From NCBI GenBank assembly GCA_030601885.1, contig JAUWAU010000034.1:1-64000 (forward strand): DNA of 64,000 nucleotides. Direction: 5' to 3'. The notes under the pieces are model-generated. The model saw nothing but the letters and a program-made list of their open reading frames with translations. It was not told the DNA's origin and ran no database searches. Both the position numbers and the translations under genes were made by a program. Numbering within the stretch: position 1 is the stretch's first letter; each line of letters starts with the position of its first letter. The stretch is from Armatimonadota bacterium. GTDB taxonomy: Bacteria > Armatimonadota > Zipacnadia > JAUWAU01. Below are positions 54,271 to 62,560 of the stretch, one piece after another.

Positions 54271-55176
54271 CTAATCGGGCGTCCGTGGGCGCTCGCGCGC
54301 CGTGAGTTCGTCGTACAACTCCGGCTTACGGTACTTGAGCAGCCGCCCGCGATTCTCGGCCAAGTCCAGCTCCGCCATCACGACCCGATCGCCGGGCTCG
54401 TACCGGGCCACGATGGCGCCCCGGGCGTCGATCAGCAGGCAGTCCTCGAAGTGCACGAAGGCAATGTGGAGGCTGTTCTCGTACGCCCGCGTCCGCATCA
54501 TGATGTCGTTCATCCCGCCATGGGAGCCTGCCGCCGGGTTCAGGATGAGATCTGCGCCTTTGACGGCGAGTATGCGGGCCGTCTCCGGTGGCTGCCGGTC
54601 GAAGCAGATCATCATGCCGACGCGCCCCCAGGGCAGGTCATACACGGGGAACTCCGAGCCGGCCTCGTTGAGCGGCTCGCGGTGCATGAGGTGGGTCTTG
54701 CGGTAGTGCCCGATGATGTCGCCGTCGGGGCCGATGAGCAGGCAGGCATTGTGCATCTTCCGGCCCGCTCGCTCAGCGAACCCAGGCACGAGGTATATGC
54801 CGAGGCTCCGCGCCAGCTCGCGGAAGCGCTGCACGTACTCGCCATCCTCGACGCTCTCGCCGATGCTCCGATAGCGCTCGGCCGTGAGGCCCTCCTCCTG
54901 GACGATGTAGCCCTCGAGCGCGCCCTCGGGGAGGCAGGCGATGTCCGCGCCCCGCGCTGCCGCGGCCCTGATCAAGGACTCCGCCTCTCGGTAGGCCTTC
55001 TCCTTGTCCCATCGGATCCGCGGCTGCACGATGCCTGCGACGCTCACTTTGCCCGGCCCGGGCGCCTCGTTGGCAGCAGGTGCGCTCTGGGAAGCGACAC
55101 CGCCGGCTACTGCGCCCACCGTCAGGCCGACGACAAATGAGCGGCGCGATACGGGGGCGCCTTGCGCGTCTATCAT
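54271..55176 (-). CDS. Tat-exported carbon-nitrogen (nitrilase-family) hydrolase
   Basis: The protein has 301 residues from the ATG at 55176. The N-terminus SRRSFVVGLTVGAVAGGVAS is a twin-arginine signal, so the folded enzyme is exported. The catalytic triad of the nitrilase superfamily is complete: Glu84 in CLPEGALEGY, Lys160 in GHYRKTHLMH, and Cys191 in MMICFDRQPPE. Members hydrolyse amides, N-carbamoyl compounds or nitriles; the exact substrate cannot be read from the sequence. It is alone on its strand between the tRNA cluster and the TPR/Yip1-like gene. Export of a nitrilase-family enzyme is less common than cytoplasmic location. Confidence 0.88.
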   Translation of the reverse strand: MIDAQGAPVSRRSFVVGLTVGAVAGGVASQSAPAANEAPGPGKVSVAGIVQPRIRWDKEKAYREAESLIRAAAARGADIACLPEGALEGYIVQEEGLTAERYRSIGESVEDGEYVQRFRELARSLGIYLVPGFAERAGRKMHNACLLIGPDGDIIGHYRKTHLMHREPLNEAGSEFPVYDLPWGRVGMMICFDRQPPETARILAVKGADLILNPAAGSHGGMNDIMMRTRAYENSLHIAFVHFEDCLLIDARGAIVARYEPGDRVVMAELDLAENRGRLLKYRKPELYDELTARERPRTPD

Positions 55177-55285
55177 TGTGCCCGGTCACCACCCTTTCAG
55201 TCGGTGTGCGGGTCCCCGGGGCAGTTCCAGCCGCGCGCGAGGAGCTCCTTCGTGGCGCGCAATCTTGGCGCCGGCACGGGATGTG

Positions 55286-56386
55286 TCAGAGGATGATCGA
55301 CGTCGCTGCGATGACGGCTGCCATGGTGGCACCCAGGAGCAGCCCAGCAGCCATGTTGACCAGGATAGCTCCGAGGCAGCCGTAGTCGTACGTCACCATC
55401 ACCACGAGAACGAACAGATACCACGTCCAGATCGCCGTCGCCAGCGCGACAGTGCCGAACAAGGCGCCGAGTGGGGCTGCGATCAGCCCGCCGAGCGTCG
55501 CCACGAGCCCCACCGAGCAGCCGACGAGCTGCGTCGTGCCTCCCACGAGCGCAAAGCGCAGCGCCAGCTCAGCGGTGTCAGTGAGAAACCCCATGCTGCG
55601 GCCGATGATGACGTTCACGAGAGCGATAGCAGCACTCTGAACCACGAGCAGCAACAGGCTACCCACGACTTGGGCAATGATCACCGCCGGCACCGAGGCC
55701 GCAGCCAGCCCCTCGCCAGCCCCTTCCGCCGCCCCCGCCGCTGCTCTGATTGCCTGCATCGCGATCCCGGGCGTTATGCAAATGGCGTAGAAGATGGCAA
55801 TGTTGGCTATGGCCCGATGGCCACGCACGTAGCGGGGCAGGTCGTACTCGAGCGCCTCCTGTGGGCTGGTTATGATGCGCAGGCACAACTGGACTATTCC
55901 GATGGGCTCCTCCCCGGGCGCGGCCCCCGGCAGAGGCGGCGTAGGGGCCACTCTCGTTAGCGGCGCCGGAGAGGCGGGCATTCCTGGGAGCGGAGGCCGC
56001 GCTGGCGTAGGGGCTTCTGGGGGAGGCAGCGCTGCCAGCGCTTGCTGGGCCGCCGTGTAGGTGGGATCAATCTTGAGGGCCTCCTCGTACTCGCTCCTGG
56101 CCTCCGCGACCCGGCCCATCTGCCGATAGACCTCGGCGAGATTGTAGCGCGCGGGCGCGTTGTATGGGTCGAGCCGAGCCGCCCTGCTCAGCGCGGCGAT
56201 GCTCTGCTCCCATTCGCCTCTCTGCCCGTGAGCAATCCCCAGGTACTGCAAAGCGGATGCATTGTTCGGCTCAGCGTTGACGGCCGCGCTCAGAATCTCA
56301 ACGGCCTGCTCCACCTGCCCCGCGCGTAATGCGGCCAGCCCATCCTGCCAGGTCTGCCCCGATGTACTCTTGGCGTTCGTGTCCAC
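55286..56386 (-). CDS. TPR plus Yip1-like membrane protein
   Basis: The protein has 366 residues. The start is a GTG at 56386 with GGAGGGG six bases upstream. Residues 10-115 hold three tetratricopeptide units (GLAALRAGQVEQAVEILSAA; ALQYLGIAHGQRGEWEQSIA; ARYNLAEVYRQMGRVAEARS), a protein-binding scaffold. A Pro-rich linker (APTPARPPLPGMPASPAPLT) leads to a membrane domain at about 165-366 with five or so hydrophobic segments, opening IVQLCLRIITSPQEALEYDL, which resembles Yip1-type proteins. No enzymatic role is evident. It is divergent from the WD40 gene at 56811 across a 424-base region. Confidence 0.75.
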   Translation of the reverse strand: MDTNAKSTSGQTWQDGLAALRAGQVEQAVEILSAAVNAEPNNASALQYLGIAHGQRGEWEQSIAALSRAARLDPYNAPARYNLAEVYRQMGRVAEARSEYEEALKIDPTYTAAQQALAALPPPEAPTPARPPLPGMPASPAPLTRVAPTPPLPGAAPGEEPIGIVQLCLRIITSPQEALEYDLPRYVRGHRAIANIAIFYAICITPGIAMQAIRAAAGAAEGAGEGLAAASVPAVIIAQVVGSLLLLVVQSAAIALVNVIIGRSMGFLTDTAELALRFALVGGTTQLVGCSVGLVATLGGLIAAPLGALFGTVALATAIWTWYLFVLVVMVTYDYGCLGAILVNMAAGLLLGATMAAVIAATSIIL

Positions 56387-56810
56387 TGGCTTCCCCTCCG
56401 TCGTTGGGGTATGCTCGGTTATTGCGACACAACGCTATGCACCGCACGGCCTCTTCGCGCTCGGCGGGGCAGCTCCTCCTCTGTTGCCAAGCGATCGTTG
56501 GCAGGGCTTTGCCATCTGCCGGCAGGCGCTTGGTGCGGCGCAGAGCGAAGAAAGCGCCATCGGTCGGGACTGTTTCCCCCGCCAGTGGCACCGGCACTGG
56601 CGCGGATACGAGGAGCGGCGAAACAAACGGCTCAGAGTATGGGTTTCGCAACAATCCCCACGCCTGCCGTCTTCAAGCTGGACCCCGACGACCACAATAC
56701 CCTATACTTCGGCTGTCCAGGCCGCGAATTCCATCGCATGAACTTCGGTGCGGCATCGCGCACCAACCCCTGGGGCGAGTATTCTTGTCCTCCAGAGGAG
56801 CCGACAGAAC
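56387..56810. other. divergent promoter region
   Basis: This 424-base spacer must hold the promoters for the TPR/Yip1-like gene (minus) and the TPR-WD40 gene (plus). Apart from the shared motif at 56728-56750 nothing specific was recognised. Confidence 0.4.
56728..56750 (+). promoter_or_regulatory. conserved upstream motif (ECF-like -35?)
   Basis: ATTCCATCG, two variable bases, TGAACTT, one variable base and GGTG. It recurs at 59659-59681 with 20 of 23 bases identical, each time upstream of an exported-protein gene. GAACTT resembles the -35 box of ECF-type sigma factors, but no matching -10 was confirmed. Confidence 0.4.
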
Positions 56811-58697
56811 ATGAACAAGACCTGTCCGCTGTGCTTCTGCACCCTCGTGCTGCTGTTGCTGGCAACCGCCGCGTCCACCCAGGAACTGCCGGCCGAGGCG
56901 AAAGCCCACTACGAGGCGGGGATGGCCGCCAAGAAGGCCGGAGATCTGAAGCAGGCGGCCGCAGGGCTGCAATCGGCGGTCGAGCTCGCGCCGAAGTGGG
57001 TTGATGCCCGGTGGGCACTCGCCTGGACCCATGCCGCCCTCAAGGACGAGCAGCGAGCGGTGGATCAGTTCAACTGGGTAATGCACCTGGCGCCGGGCTC
57101 CAAGCAGGCGCAGGAGGCGAAGGCCGCGATAGAACGCCTCGGAGGGCGCGTCCAGGCTCCGTCCGAGCCCGCCCCAACGGTGACGGTGGCGAGCGAAGAG
57201 CCGGCCGAGCAGCCCGTGACGGCACGCGATGAAGCACCCGGCATCCGCGTTCTCCCACACGCCGCCCAGGTGAACTCAATCGCCTTCTCGCCCGACGGAG
57301 CTCTGTTGGCCTGCGCAACCGGCGAGACGCTGTTCAGCGTGACAGAGGATGAAACAGGGCAGCAGCAGCTCGTCGCCGAGCCGGGTAATGAGCTGAGGCT
57401 GTGGGATGCCCGCACATGGACCCTGAAGCAGACGCTGAAGCCGCATCTATTCATGGTGACCTGGGTGGCATTTTCCCCCGACGGCAAGACACTGGCCACC
57501 TCGAGTACCGACGAGACGGTGAAGCTGTGGGACGTGGCCACCGGACGGCTGGTGCGGACGCTCGAGGCCGCCACGTTTATCTTTGGGCAGTGGCTGGCCT
57601 TCTCGCCCGACGGCGGAACGCTGGCCGTCGCCGGGGAGTGGAAGGAGGTCGAGGGCGGCGGTGTAGGACTCGTGCAACTGTGGGATGTACGGACCGGCGA
57701 GCTGCGGCAGGAGCTCACGGCCTCTGGCAATCCGACGCTTTCAGTTGCCTTCTCTCCCGACGGCAAGTCCCTGGTGAGTGGGAGCGCCCCCATCACCTTC
57801 GGTGGGGCGGAGCTCGGGGACCCGGCGACGGAAATGGGTGAGCTGTACCTGTGGGACCTGGCGACAGGTGAAGTGCAACGCAAACTCACCGGCCACCCGG
57901 TTGGGCTGCGCGTCAGCTTCTCTCCTGACGGCAAGACGGTGGCCGCCGGCGGCCTGGATGAGCCCGGCGCGGTGCTGCTGTGGGATGTCGAGACCGGCGC
58001 GGTGAGGCAGGCGCCCGCACAGTTCTCTCATCCGGTGATGGCCGTCGCCTTCTCGCCTGACGGCACGCTGCTGGCGAGCGCGTGCGAGGACGAGGGAGTG
58101 CAGCTTCTCGACGCCCACACGGGCGAGGTGCAGCGGACGCTCGCGGGCCACCCCGGCGCAGTGCTCTACGTCGCCTTCTCGCCCGACGGCAAGACGTTGG
58201 CGGTCGCGCGCGAGGAGACGGTGAGGCTCTGGGATTTGACTGTGGCCCCGGGCACCGCTGCGCCGAGCCAACAATCTGGGTCAGAACCGCCATATGGAAT
58301 CCATAACAGACCCATGCCCGCCGGTGAGGATCGCGATAAGCTCCTGCCAAAACGCGTGGGTCGATTCACGCGCGTGCAGCTGCGCGACTCGGCCAACATA
58401 CGCAATCCGATTTACGCTACGTACCGTCTCGAAGCTGCCGAGATCTTTGTAGAGCTGGGTATCTGCGAGGGCCCCAGCGGCGCTCAGTTGGCCGTGGCGA
58501 GGGCGAAGGCCGAGACCGACGCGGAGTTCCCGGGCATCCCTCAGGTGTTCATCAAGCGCCCGGATGTCAGTTGTCTGAGGACGGTCAACCGGCTTGGCGC
58601 GTTCATGGCCTGGACGCGCGGCCGGTACTACTTCTCTGCCCATGCCAAAGGCGGAGAGCGAGATTTGGACGAGTTCATGAAGTCGTTTCCCTACTGA
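56811..58697 (+). CDS. exported TPR and WD40-repeat protein
   Basis: The protein has 628 residues from the ATG at 56811 (GAGGAG ten bases upstream). A signal peptide (CTLVLLLLATAASTQELP) ends near residue 26. Residues about 30-105 carry TPR-like helices (AKAHYEAGMAAKKAGDLKQA). From 145 to about 490 there are seven or eight WD40-like blades, each with the mark AFSPDGKTLA or close variants and ending in LRLWDARTW, VKLWDVATG or VRLWDLTV. A C-terminal alpha/beta domain (510-628; YRLEAAEIFVELGICEGPSG; MAWTRGRYYFSAHAKG) is of unknown type. It likely scaffolds other exported or periplasmic proteins. Confidence 0.8.
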   Translation: MNKTCPLCFCTLVLLLLATAASTQELPAEAKAHYEAGMAAKKAGDLKQAAAGLQSAVELAPKWVDARWALAWTHAALKDEQRAVDQFNWVMHLAPGSKQAQEAKAAIERLGGRVQAPSEPAPTVTVASEEPAEQPVTARDEAPGIRVLPHAAQVNSIAFSPDGALLACATGETLFSVTEDETGQQQLVAEPGNELRLWDARTWTLKQTLKPHLFMVTWVAFSPDGKTLATSSTDETVKLWDVATGRLVRTLEAATFIFGQWLAFSPDGGTLAVAGEWKEVEGGGVGLVQLWDVRTGELRQELTASGNPTLSVAFSPDGKSLVSGSAPITFGGAELGDPATEMGELYLWDLATGEVQRKLTGHPVGLRVSFSPDGKTVAAGGLDEPGAVLLWDVETGAVRQAPAQFSHPVMAVAFSPDGTLLASACEDEGVQLLDAHTGEVQRTLAGHPGAVLYVAFSPDGKTLAVAREETVRLWDLTVAPGTAAPSQQSGSEPPYGIHNRPMPAGEDRDKLLPKRVGRFTRVQLRDSANIRNPIYATYRLEAAEIFVELGICEGPSGAQLAVARAKAETDAEFPGIPQVFIKRPDVSCLRTVNRLGAFMAWTRGRYYFSAHAKGGERDLDEFMKSFPY

Positions 58698-58717
58698 CAA
58701 GGCATGCAGGCAGGGAT

Positions 58718-58923
58718 GCCTGCGCTCCCGGCCAGCGACGATGTGCCCGATGCCGGGAGCGCAGGCCCCTGTCTGAAGCGGGGTCCCGTACGGGACTTCC
58801 AGCCTGCAGTGATATGTTTTCCTATAGATGCACTAGAACTGGTTTCATAGCCTGTCACGCATCCAAGCGTGGATGTCTCTGGCCCAAAGCCCGGGCGCCA
58901 AAAGGGGGCTATGAAACCAGTTC
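58718..58923. repeat. nested palindromic repeats
   Basis: Three structures follow one another: a 15-bp stem (GCCTGCGCTCCCGGC at 58718-58732 with its complement at 58752-58766), a 14-base palindrome GTCCCGTACGGGAC at 58783-58796, and a 17-bp inverted repeat GAACTGGTTTCATAGCC at 58836-58852 facing 58907-58923, which encloses a small hairpin (CATCCA/TGGATG). Confidence 0.75.
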
Positions 58924-58974
58924 CAGGCGCGTTGAGGAATGGACGGTCCGGGGCATACCAAGGGGGTGCTATCC

Positions 58975-59595
58975 ATGGCTGGCACGCGGCCCGCAATCAA
59001 GTTCGTGGCCTTGGGATGTACCGTGATCCTACTGCTCGCGGTCGTATGGCTGCTTCTCGCGGTCCCTCGAGTCATAGATCGGACCAAGCGCGAGGTGGTG
59101 AAGCAGAAGCAGTGGGTCGCTCTCACGAAATCCTGGCGGCCTCCGGCAGAAGATGTCGGCCCCGACAAGCTCTTCCCCGAGCAAGTGGCGGGGCTCGAAC
59201 TGACCGCTCACGATGATCAGGCGAGCGTCCCCGAGTTCCGCATAGAGCTCCCGGGGCGCCATGCCACGTACGGCTCGGAGCAGGGAACCATCGAGGTGTT
59301 CGTGTACCGAGCCACGGAGCTCGAGAAGGAGGCCCTCTTCCAGCGGGTGCGCGACGCTATCGACGAGGCCGACACGACGCATCGCTCGATCGTGCCGATA
59401 AACCTCCGCATCAATGACCGCGAAACCTCGCGCTTGACCTACTCGTTTGGCCCGCCGGATCGACGCGGCATCCTGTTCTGGAGCGCCGGCTGGCTGTTCT
59501 TTGCGCGGACAACGAACGACGTGGATGCGGAGGCCTTTCTCAAGAGCTACCTCGAGGCCCTCAGTGGGCCGAAGGAGGACGACACAGAGGATTAG
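58975..59595 (+). CDS. membrane-anchored protein of unknown function
   Basis: The protein has 206 residues from the ATG at 58975 (AGGGGGTG six bases upstream); an upstream ATG at 58939 lacks such a site. One transmembrane helix spans about 8-30 (FVALGCTVILLLAVVWLLLA), followed by an exposed domain (FPEQVAGLELTAHDDQ; YGSEQGTIEVFVYRATELEK; SFGPPDRRGILFWSAGWLFF; VDAEAFLKSYLEAL). The layout resembles the C-terminal domain of the preceding WD40 protein, which also ends in an FFxARTxxDxDxxxFLKSY-like segment, so the two genes may be functionally linked. No known family is recognised. Confidence 0.7.
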   Translation: MAGTRPAIKFVALGCTVILLLAVVWLLLAVPRVIDRTKREVVKQKQWVALTKSWRPPAEDVGPDKLFPEQVAGLELTAHDDQASVPEFRIELPGRHATYGSEQGTIEVFVYRATELEKEALFQRVRDAIDEADTTHRSIVPINLRINDRETSRLTYSFGPPDRRGILFWSAGWLFFARTTNDVDAEAFLKSYLEALSGPKEDDTED

Positions 59596-59658
59596 GGAGG
59601 AGGGGCTCCCGTTGCCTGGGCGGGCGCGTCGTCGTGATCGGGGGCGCCCCGGGTGCGG

Positions 59659-59681
59659 ATTCCATCGGGTGAACTTTGGTG
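59659..59681 (+). promoter_or_regulatory. conserved upstream motif, second copy
   Basis: Matches 56728-56750 at 20 of 23 positions (ATTCCATCG, then TGAACTT and GGTG). It lies 94 bases before the start of the thioredoxin-like gene. Confidence 0.4.
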
Positions 59682-59775
59682 TTGCACAAGGCCCGCGGTA
59701 GGATGGTAAATGGGACCTCAGACGCGCTCGCATCCTCACTCCATCCTGGACTGCGTGCAACAGGAGCGCCTGGAC

Positions 59776-60975
59776 ATGAAAAAGTGGGCATCGTTATCCC
59801 TCTGTGCCGCAGCGCTTTTCGGCACACTGACGCCGGCATCCGCGCAGGCCGTGACCTGGCATAGCTCGTGGCCTCTGGCTCTCTCCGCCGCAAAGCGCAG
59901 CGGCCGCCTCATCGTCGCCACGCTCTATACCTCCGGCACCCCGGAGGCGAGCAAGTTCGTCCAGCAGACGCTGCGGGCGCCGCAGGTGGTGGCGGCGCTG
60001 CGAGAGGAATTCGAATGCGTCCGGCTCGATCCCACGAAGCGGCTGCCCTGGCCCGAGGCGGCGAAGAGCGAGGACGTGAAGGGCGCGACGGCAGCGGTCA
60101 TCTGCGACCCGGATGGCACGCCGTTCTATCTCACCTTTGGCCCCCTGAAGCCGGAGCGGTTCCTCTACTACCTGGGCCAGGCGAAGCGCTACCGGCAGAT
60201 GGAGCAGGAGGCGGCGGAGCTTGAGAGGCGCTATCGCGGCAATCCCCAGAGCCCAGAGCAGCGCTTTCAGTTGGGCCGCTGGTACATGCTCAAAGGCGGC
60301 GCCGACATTTGTTCTATCATGGCAGCGGCCTTTGGGGGCGCGGAGGGGCTCGTAGAGGCTCTTGCGGGAGAGATGCCACAGACCCTGTCGTTCGGCCCCA
60401 TGGACCCGACGGACGCGCCGACCGCGCAGCCTCCCACCGACACAGCGACGACGGGCGGACAGGGCGCCGGCGAGGGCGAGACGCCGCAGATAGCGATGGG
60501 CCTGTGGATGGGTATGGAGACCGACGAGGGAAAGGCGAAACAGCTTCGCGCCAAGGGTGCGGCGCTTCTCGACGTCTTTCGCAAGCAGGATCCGAACAAT
60601 CGGCTCGGCCATGCCGGCGAGATCGACCTGCTGCTCATGCAGAATGCCATGATCGACAAGCGGGAGCAGGAGGCGGAGGCCCTGGCGCGGCGCTACGTGG
60701 CGCAGAATCCCCAGGGCGAGGGCGTCTCGTTGGCCTATGTGGTGCAGGCCATGGCAGCCCTGTCTCGGCTCGAGGACCAGGAGGGCCCGCCCGACTTCAG
60801 CGAGGCCAAAGAGCTGCTCGATCGCGCCATGAACGCGCCGGGGGACGATGGCTCGCGCGTGCTGGCTGGGCTGTTCCGAATGATGCTGGAGTTCATGGAC
60901 GTCCTGATGCAAGGCTTCATCGAGGCCTTCCAGGAGATGGGGAAACAGATGGAGCAGGGGATGAAGCAGCGGTAG
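59776..60975 (+). CDS. exported thioredoxin-fold-like protein lacking the redox cysteines
   Basis: The protein has 399 residues from the ATG at 59776 (AGGAG nine bases upstream), with a signal peptide MKKWASLSLCAAALFGTLTP. Residues about 27-150 follow the thioredoxin-like pattern: WPLALSAAKRSGRLIVATLY, the segment TSGTPEASKFVQQTLRAPQV where CxxC would stand, EFECVRLDPTKRLPW, then ATAAVICDPDGTPFY. No Cys pair is present, so it is not an oxidoreductase in the usual sense. The rest is helical (about 160-399), with a Thr/Pro/Gly linker (PTAQPPTDTATTGGQG) and a Met-rich end (EFMDVLMQGFIEAFQEMGKQ). Its function is unknown. Confidence 0.7.
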   Translation: MKKWASLSLCAAALFGTLTPASAQAVTWHSSWPLALSAAKRSGRLIVATLYTSGTPEASKFVQQTLRAPQVVAALREEFECVRLDPTKRLPWPEAAKSEDVKGATAAVICDPDGTPFYLTFGPLKPERFLYYLGQAKRYRQMEQEAAELERRYRGNPQSPEQRFQLGRWYMLKGGADICSIMAAAFGGAEGLVEALAGEMPQTLSFGPMDPTDAPTAQPPTDTATTGGQGAGEGETPQIAMGLWMGMETDEGKAKQLRAKGAALLDVFRKQDPNNRLGHAGEIDLLLMQNAMIDKREQEAEALARRYVAQNPQGEGVSLAYVVQAMAALSRLEDQEGPPDFSEAKELLDRAMNAPGDDGSRVLAGLFRMMLEFMDVLMQGFIEAFQEMGKQMEQGMKQR

Positions 60976-61031
60976 TGTGAGCCGTGCGGCAGGGCGAACG
61001 TGTTAAGGAGCGGACCGCCGGACGTCGGTGG

Positions 61032-61826
61032 TCAGTCCAATAGATCGGCGATGCTGCTCAACACGTAGTCGGGCTCGACGTCGCTGCGTTCGAGCGCCTC
61101 CCGCGTCGTCACGCCGGTGAGCACCAGGGCCGTGGTCATGCCCGCCTCCCGGCCCATGACGATGTCCGTCTCGAGCCGGTCGCCGATCATCAGCGCGCGC
61201 TCGGCGGGCACGCCGATGAGCTCCAGGCCCGTCCGCGCCATGATGGGCGACGGCTTCCCCACGATCAGCTCGCACTTCTTCGCGGTGACGCCCTCGACGG
61301 CCCCGATCATCCCGGCCGCATCCGGTATCTCGCCGTCCTCCATCGGGCACGTCCGGTCCGGATTCGTCGCCACGAACCGGGCGCCGCGCTTGATGGCCTG
61401 CATGGCGATGTTGAGCTTGCGGTAGTCGAAGGTGCGATCGAAGGCCGCCACGACCCACTCGATCTGCTCCGGCTCCTCGGTGAAGTGCAGCCCGGCCGCC
61501 TCCAGGTCGCGTATCAGCGGCGGCTCGCCGATGGCGTAGACCCTCGCGCCCGGCTGCTCCTTCGCCAGGTACCGGGCCATCACGAGCGACGAGTTGATGA
61601 CGCGCTCGTCGGGCGTCGCGATGCCCAGCCGCGTGAGCTTCGCCGCGTAGTCGCCGCGCGTCTGGATGGGCTTGTTGCTGAGAAAGCCGAAGCGCTTCCC
61701 CAGCCGCTCCAGCGTCTCGATGACCTCTTTGGCCCCGGGCAGGAGACGCTCGCCGCGGTAGACCGTGCCGTCGAGGTCGAAGAGATAGCCGTCGTAGCTC
61801 AGCAGTTCGGCGCCGGGCGTCATCAT
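61032..61826 (-). CDS. HAD-IIA family phosphatase (NagD-like)
   Basis: The protein has 264 residues from the ATG at 61826. HAD motif I is FDLDGTVYRG, with nucleophile Asp17 and acid/base Asp19. Motif II lies in FGFLSNKPIQTRGDY, the motif III lysine in VGKPSPIMA, and motif IV in ALMIGDRLETDIVMGREAGM. The cap domain between motifs II and III is of the C2 (IIA) type, as in NagD and p-nitrophenyl phosphatases. Substrates of this group are small phosphorylated metabolites; which one is not evident. It converges with the plus-strand gene at 59776, 56 bases away. Confidence 0.92.
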   Translation of the reverse strand: MMTPGAELLSYDGYLFDLDGTVYRGERLLPGAKEVIETLERLGKRFGFLSNKPIQTRGDYAAKLTRLGIATPDERVINSSLVMARYLAKEQPGARVYAIGEPPLIRDLEAAGLHFTEEPEQIEWVVAAFDRTFDYRKLNIAMQAIKRGARFVATNPDRTCPMEDGEIPDAAGMIGAVEGVTAKKCELIVGKPSPIMARTGLELIGVPAERALMIGDRLETDIVMGREAGMTTALVLTGVTTREALERSDVEPDYVLSSIADLLD

Positions 61827-61973
61827 GCAGGCACCCCGTGATGGTAGGCGGAGGCAGTGTTCGCTGCGCGGTGGGGAGGCTCCTGTGCCGGGCGCGAGTG
61901 CCGGACGAGGAAGGCACGCAGGCTGTGCGGTCGCTCGACCGCAGCGCAGCCTGGGCTACAAGAGATGTAATGA
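61827..61973. other. spacer before the tandem repeat block
   Basis: No gene is supported. With the two repeat blocks that follow it makes about 730 bases without coding sequence between the HAD gene and the amidohydrolase pair. Confidence 0.4.
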
Positions 61974-62345
61974 GAGAGGCGGAAGGCGAACGGCAAAGGC
62001 AGCCGGCCCACAGGTGACCGGCTACAGTAACGGCAAAGGCTTGGCGGGCCACGGAGTGAGGACCTCCGATCATGCAGGCCCTTCGGTCCGTGGGGCTTGA
62101 AGTAGGGCCAAAGCAGAAGCAGAGAGGCGGAAGGCGAACGGCAAAGGCAGCCGGCCCACAGGTGACCGGCTACAGTAACGGCAAAAGGTGGCGGGCCACG
62201 GAGTGAGGACGTCCGATCATGGAGGCCCTTCGGTCTGTGGGGCTTGGAGTAGGGCCAAAGCAGAAGCAGAGAGGCCGAAGGCGAACGGCAAAGGCAGCCG
62301 GCCCACAGGTGACCGGCTACAGTAACGGCAAAGGCTGGCGGGTTG
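61974..62345. repeat. tandem direct repeat, period 147-148 bp
   Basis: Two full units and a partial third, marked by GAGGCGGAAGGCGAACGGCA at 61976 and 62124 and by GAGGCCGAAGGCGAACGGCA at 62271. Each contains GCCGG and CCGGC as a small stem around CCCACAGGTGA. The copies have diverged by only a few bases. Confidence 0.8.
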
Positions 62346-62385
62346 GGCATGCAGGAATTGGGCTCGCCGGAGCGAACTGCGGCAC

Positions 62386-62542
62386 AGGCAGGGAAAAGGG
62401 TTAAGGGACAAGGGCTAAGAGCCGGACGACAAACCCGACCGGGGAAGGGTTGGCGGGCTAGCAAGCCGGAGTTGCGCGGCGGGGGAGCTGGCGGTGCGGA
62501 GGAGCCTTGCCTTTTCCCTTGACCCTTTTCCCTTTACGCTGC
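62386..62542. repeat. purine-arm inverted repeat before the amidohydrolase pair
   Basis: Left arm GGCAGGGAAAAGGGTTAAGG (62387 on) faces right arm CCTTTTCCCTTGACCCTTTT with CCCTTTACGCTGCC (to 62543). The right arm ends about 18 bases before the GTG start at 62561. Confidence 0.75.
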
Positions 62543-62560
62543 CGTTAGGAGGGCATCCTG

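Noticed and set aside
55197..55285. A short minus-strand gene ending in WNCPGDPHTD
   Set aside because: The tail looks protein-like, but no start with a ribosome binding site exists and the frame runs inside the neighbouring Yip1-like gene in another phase.
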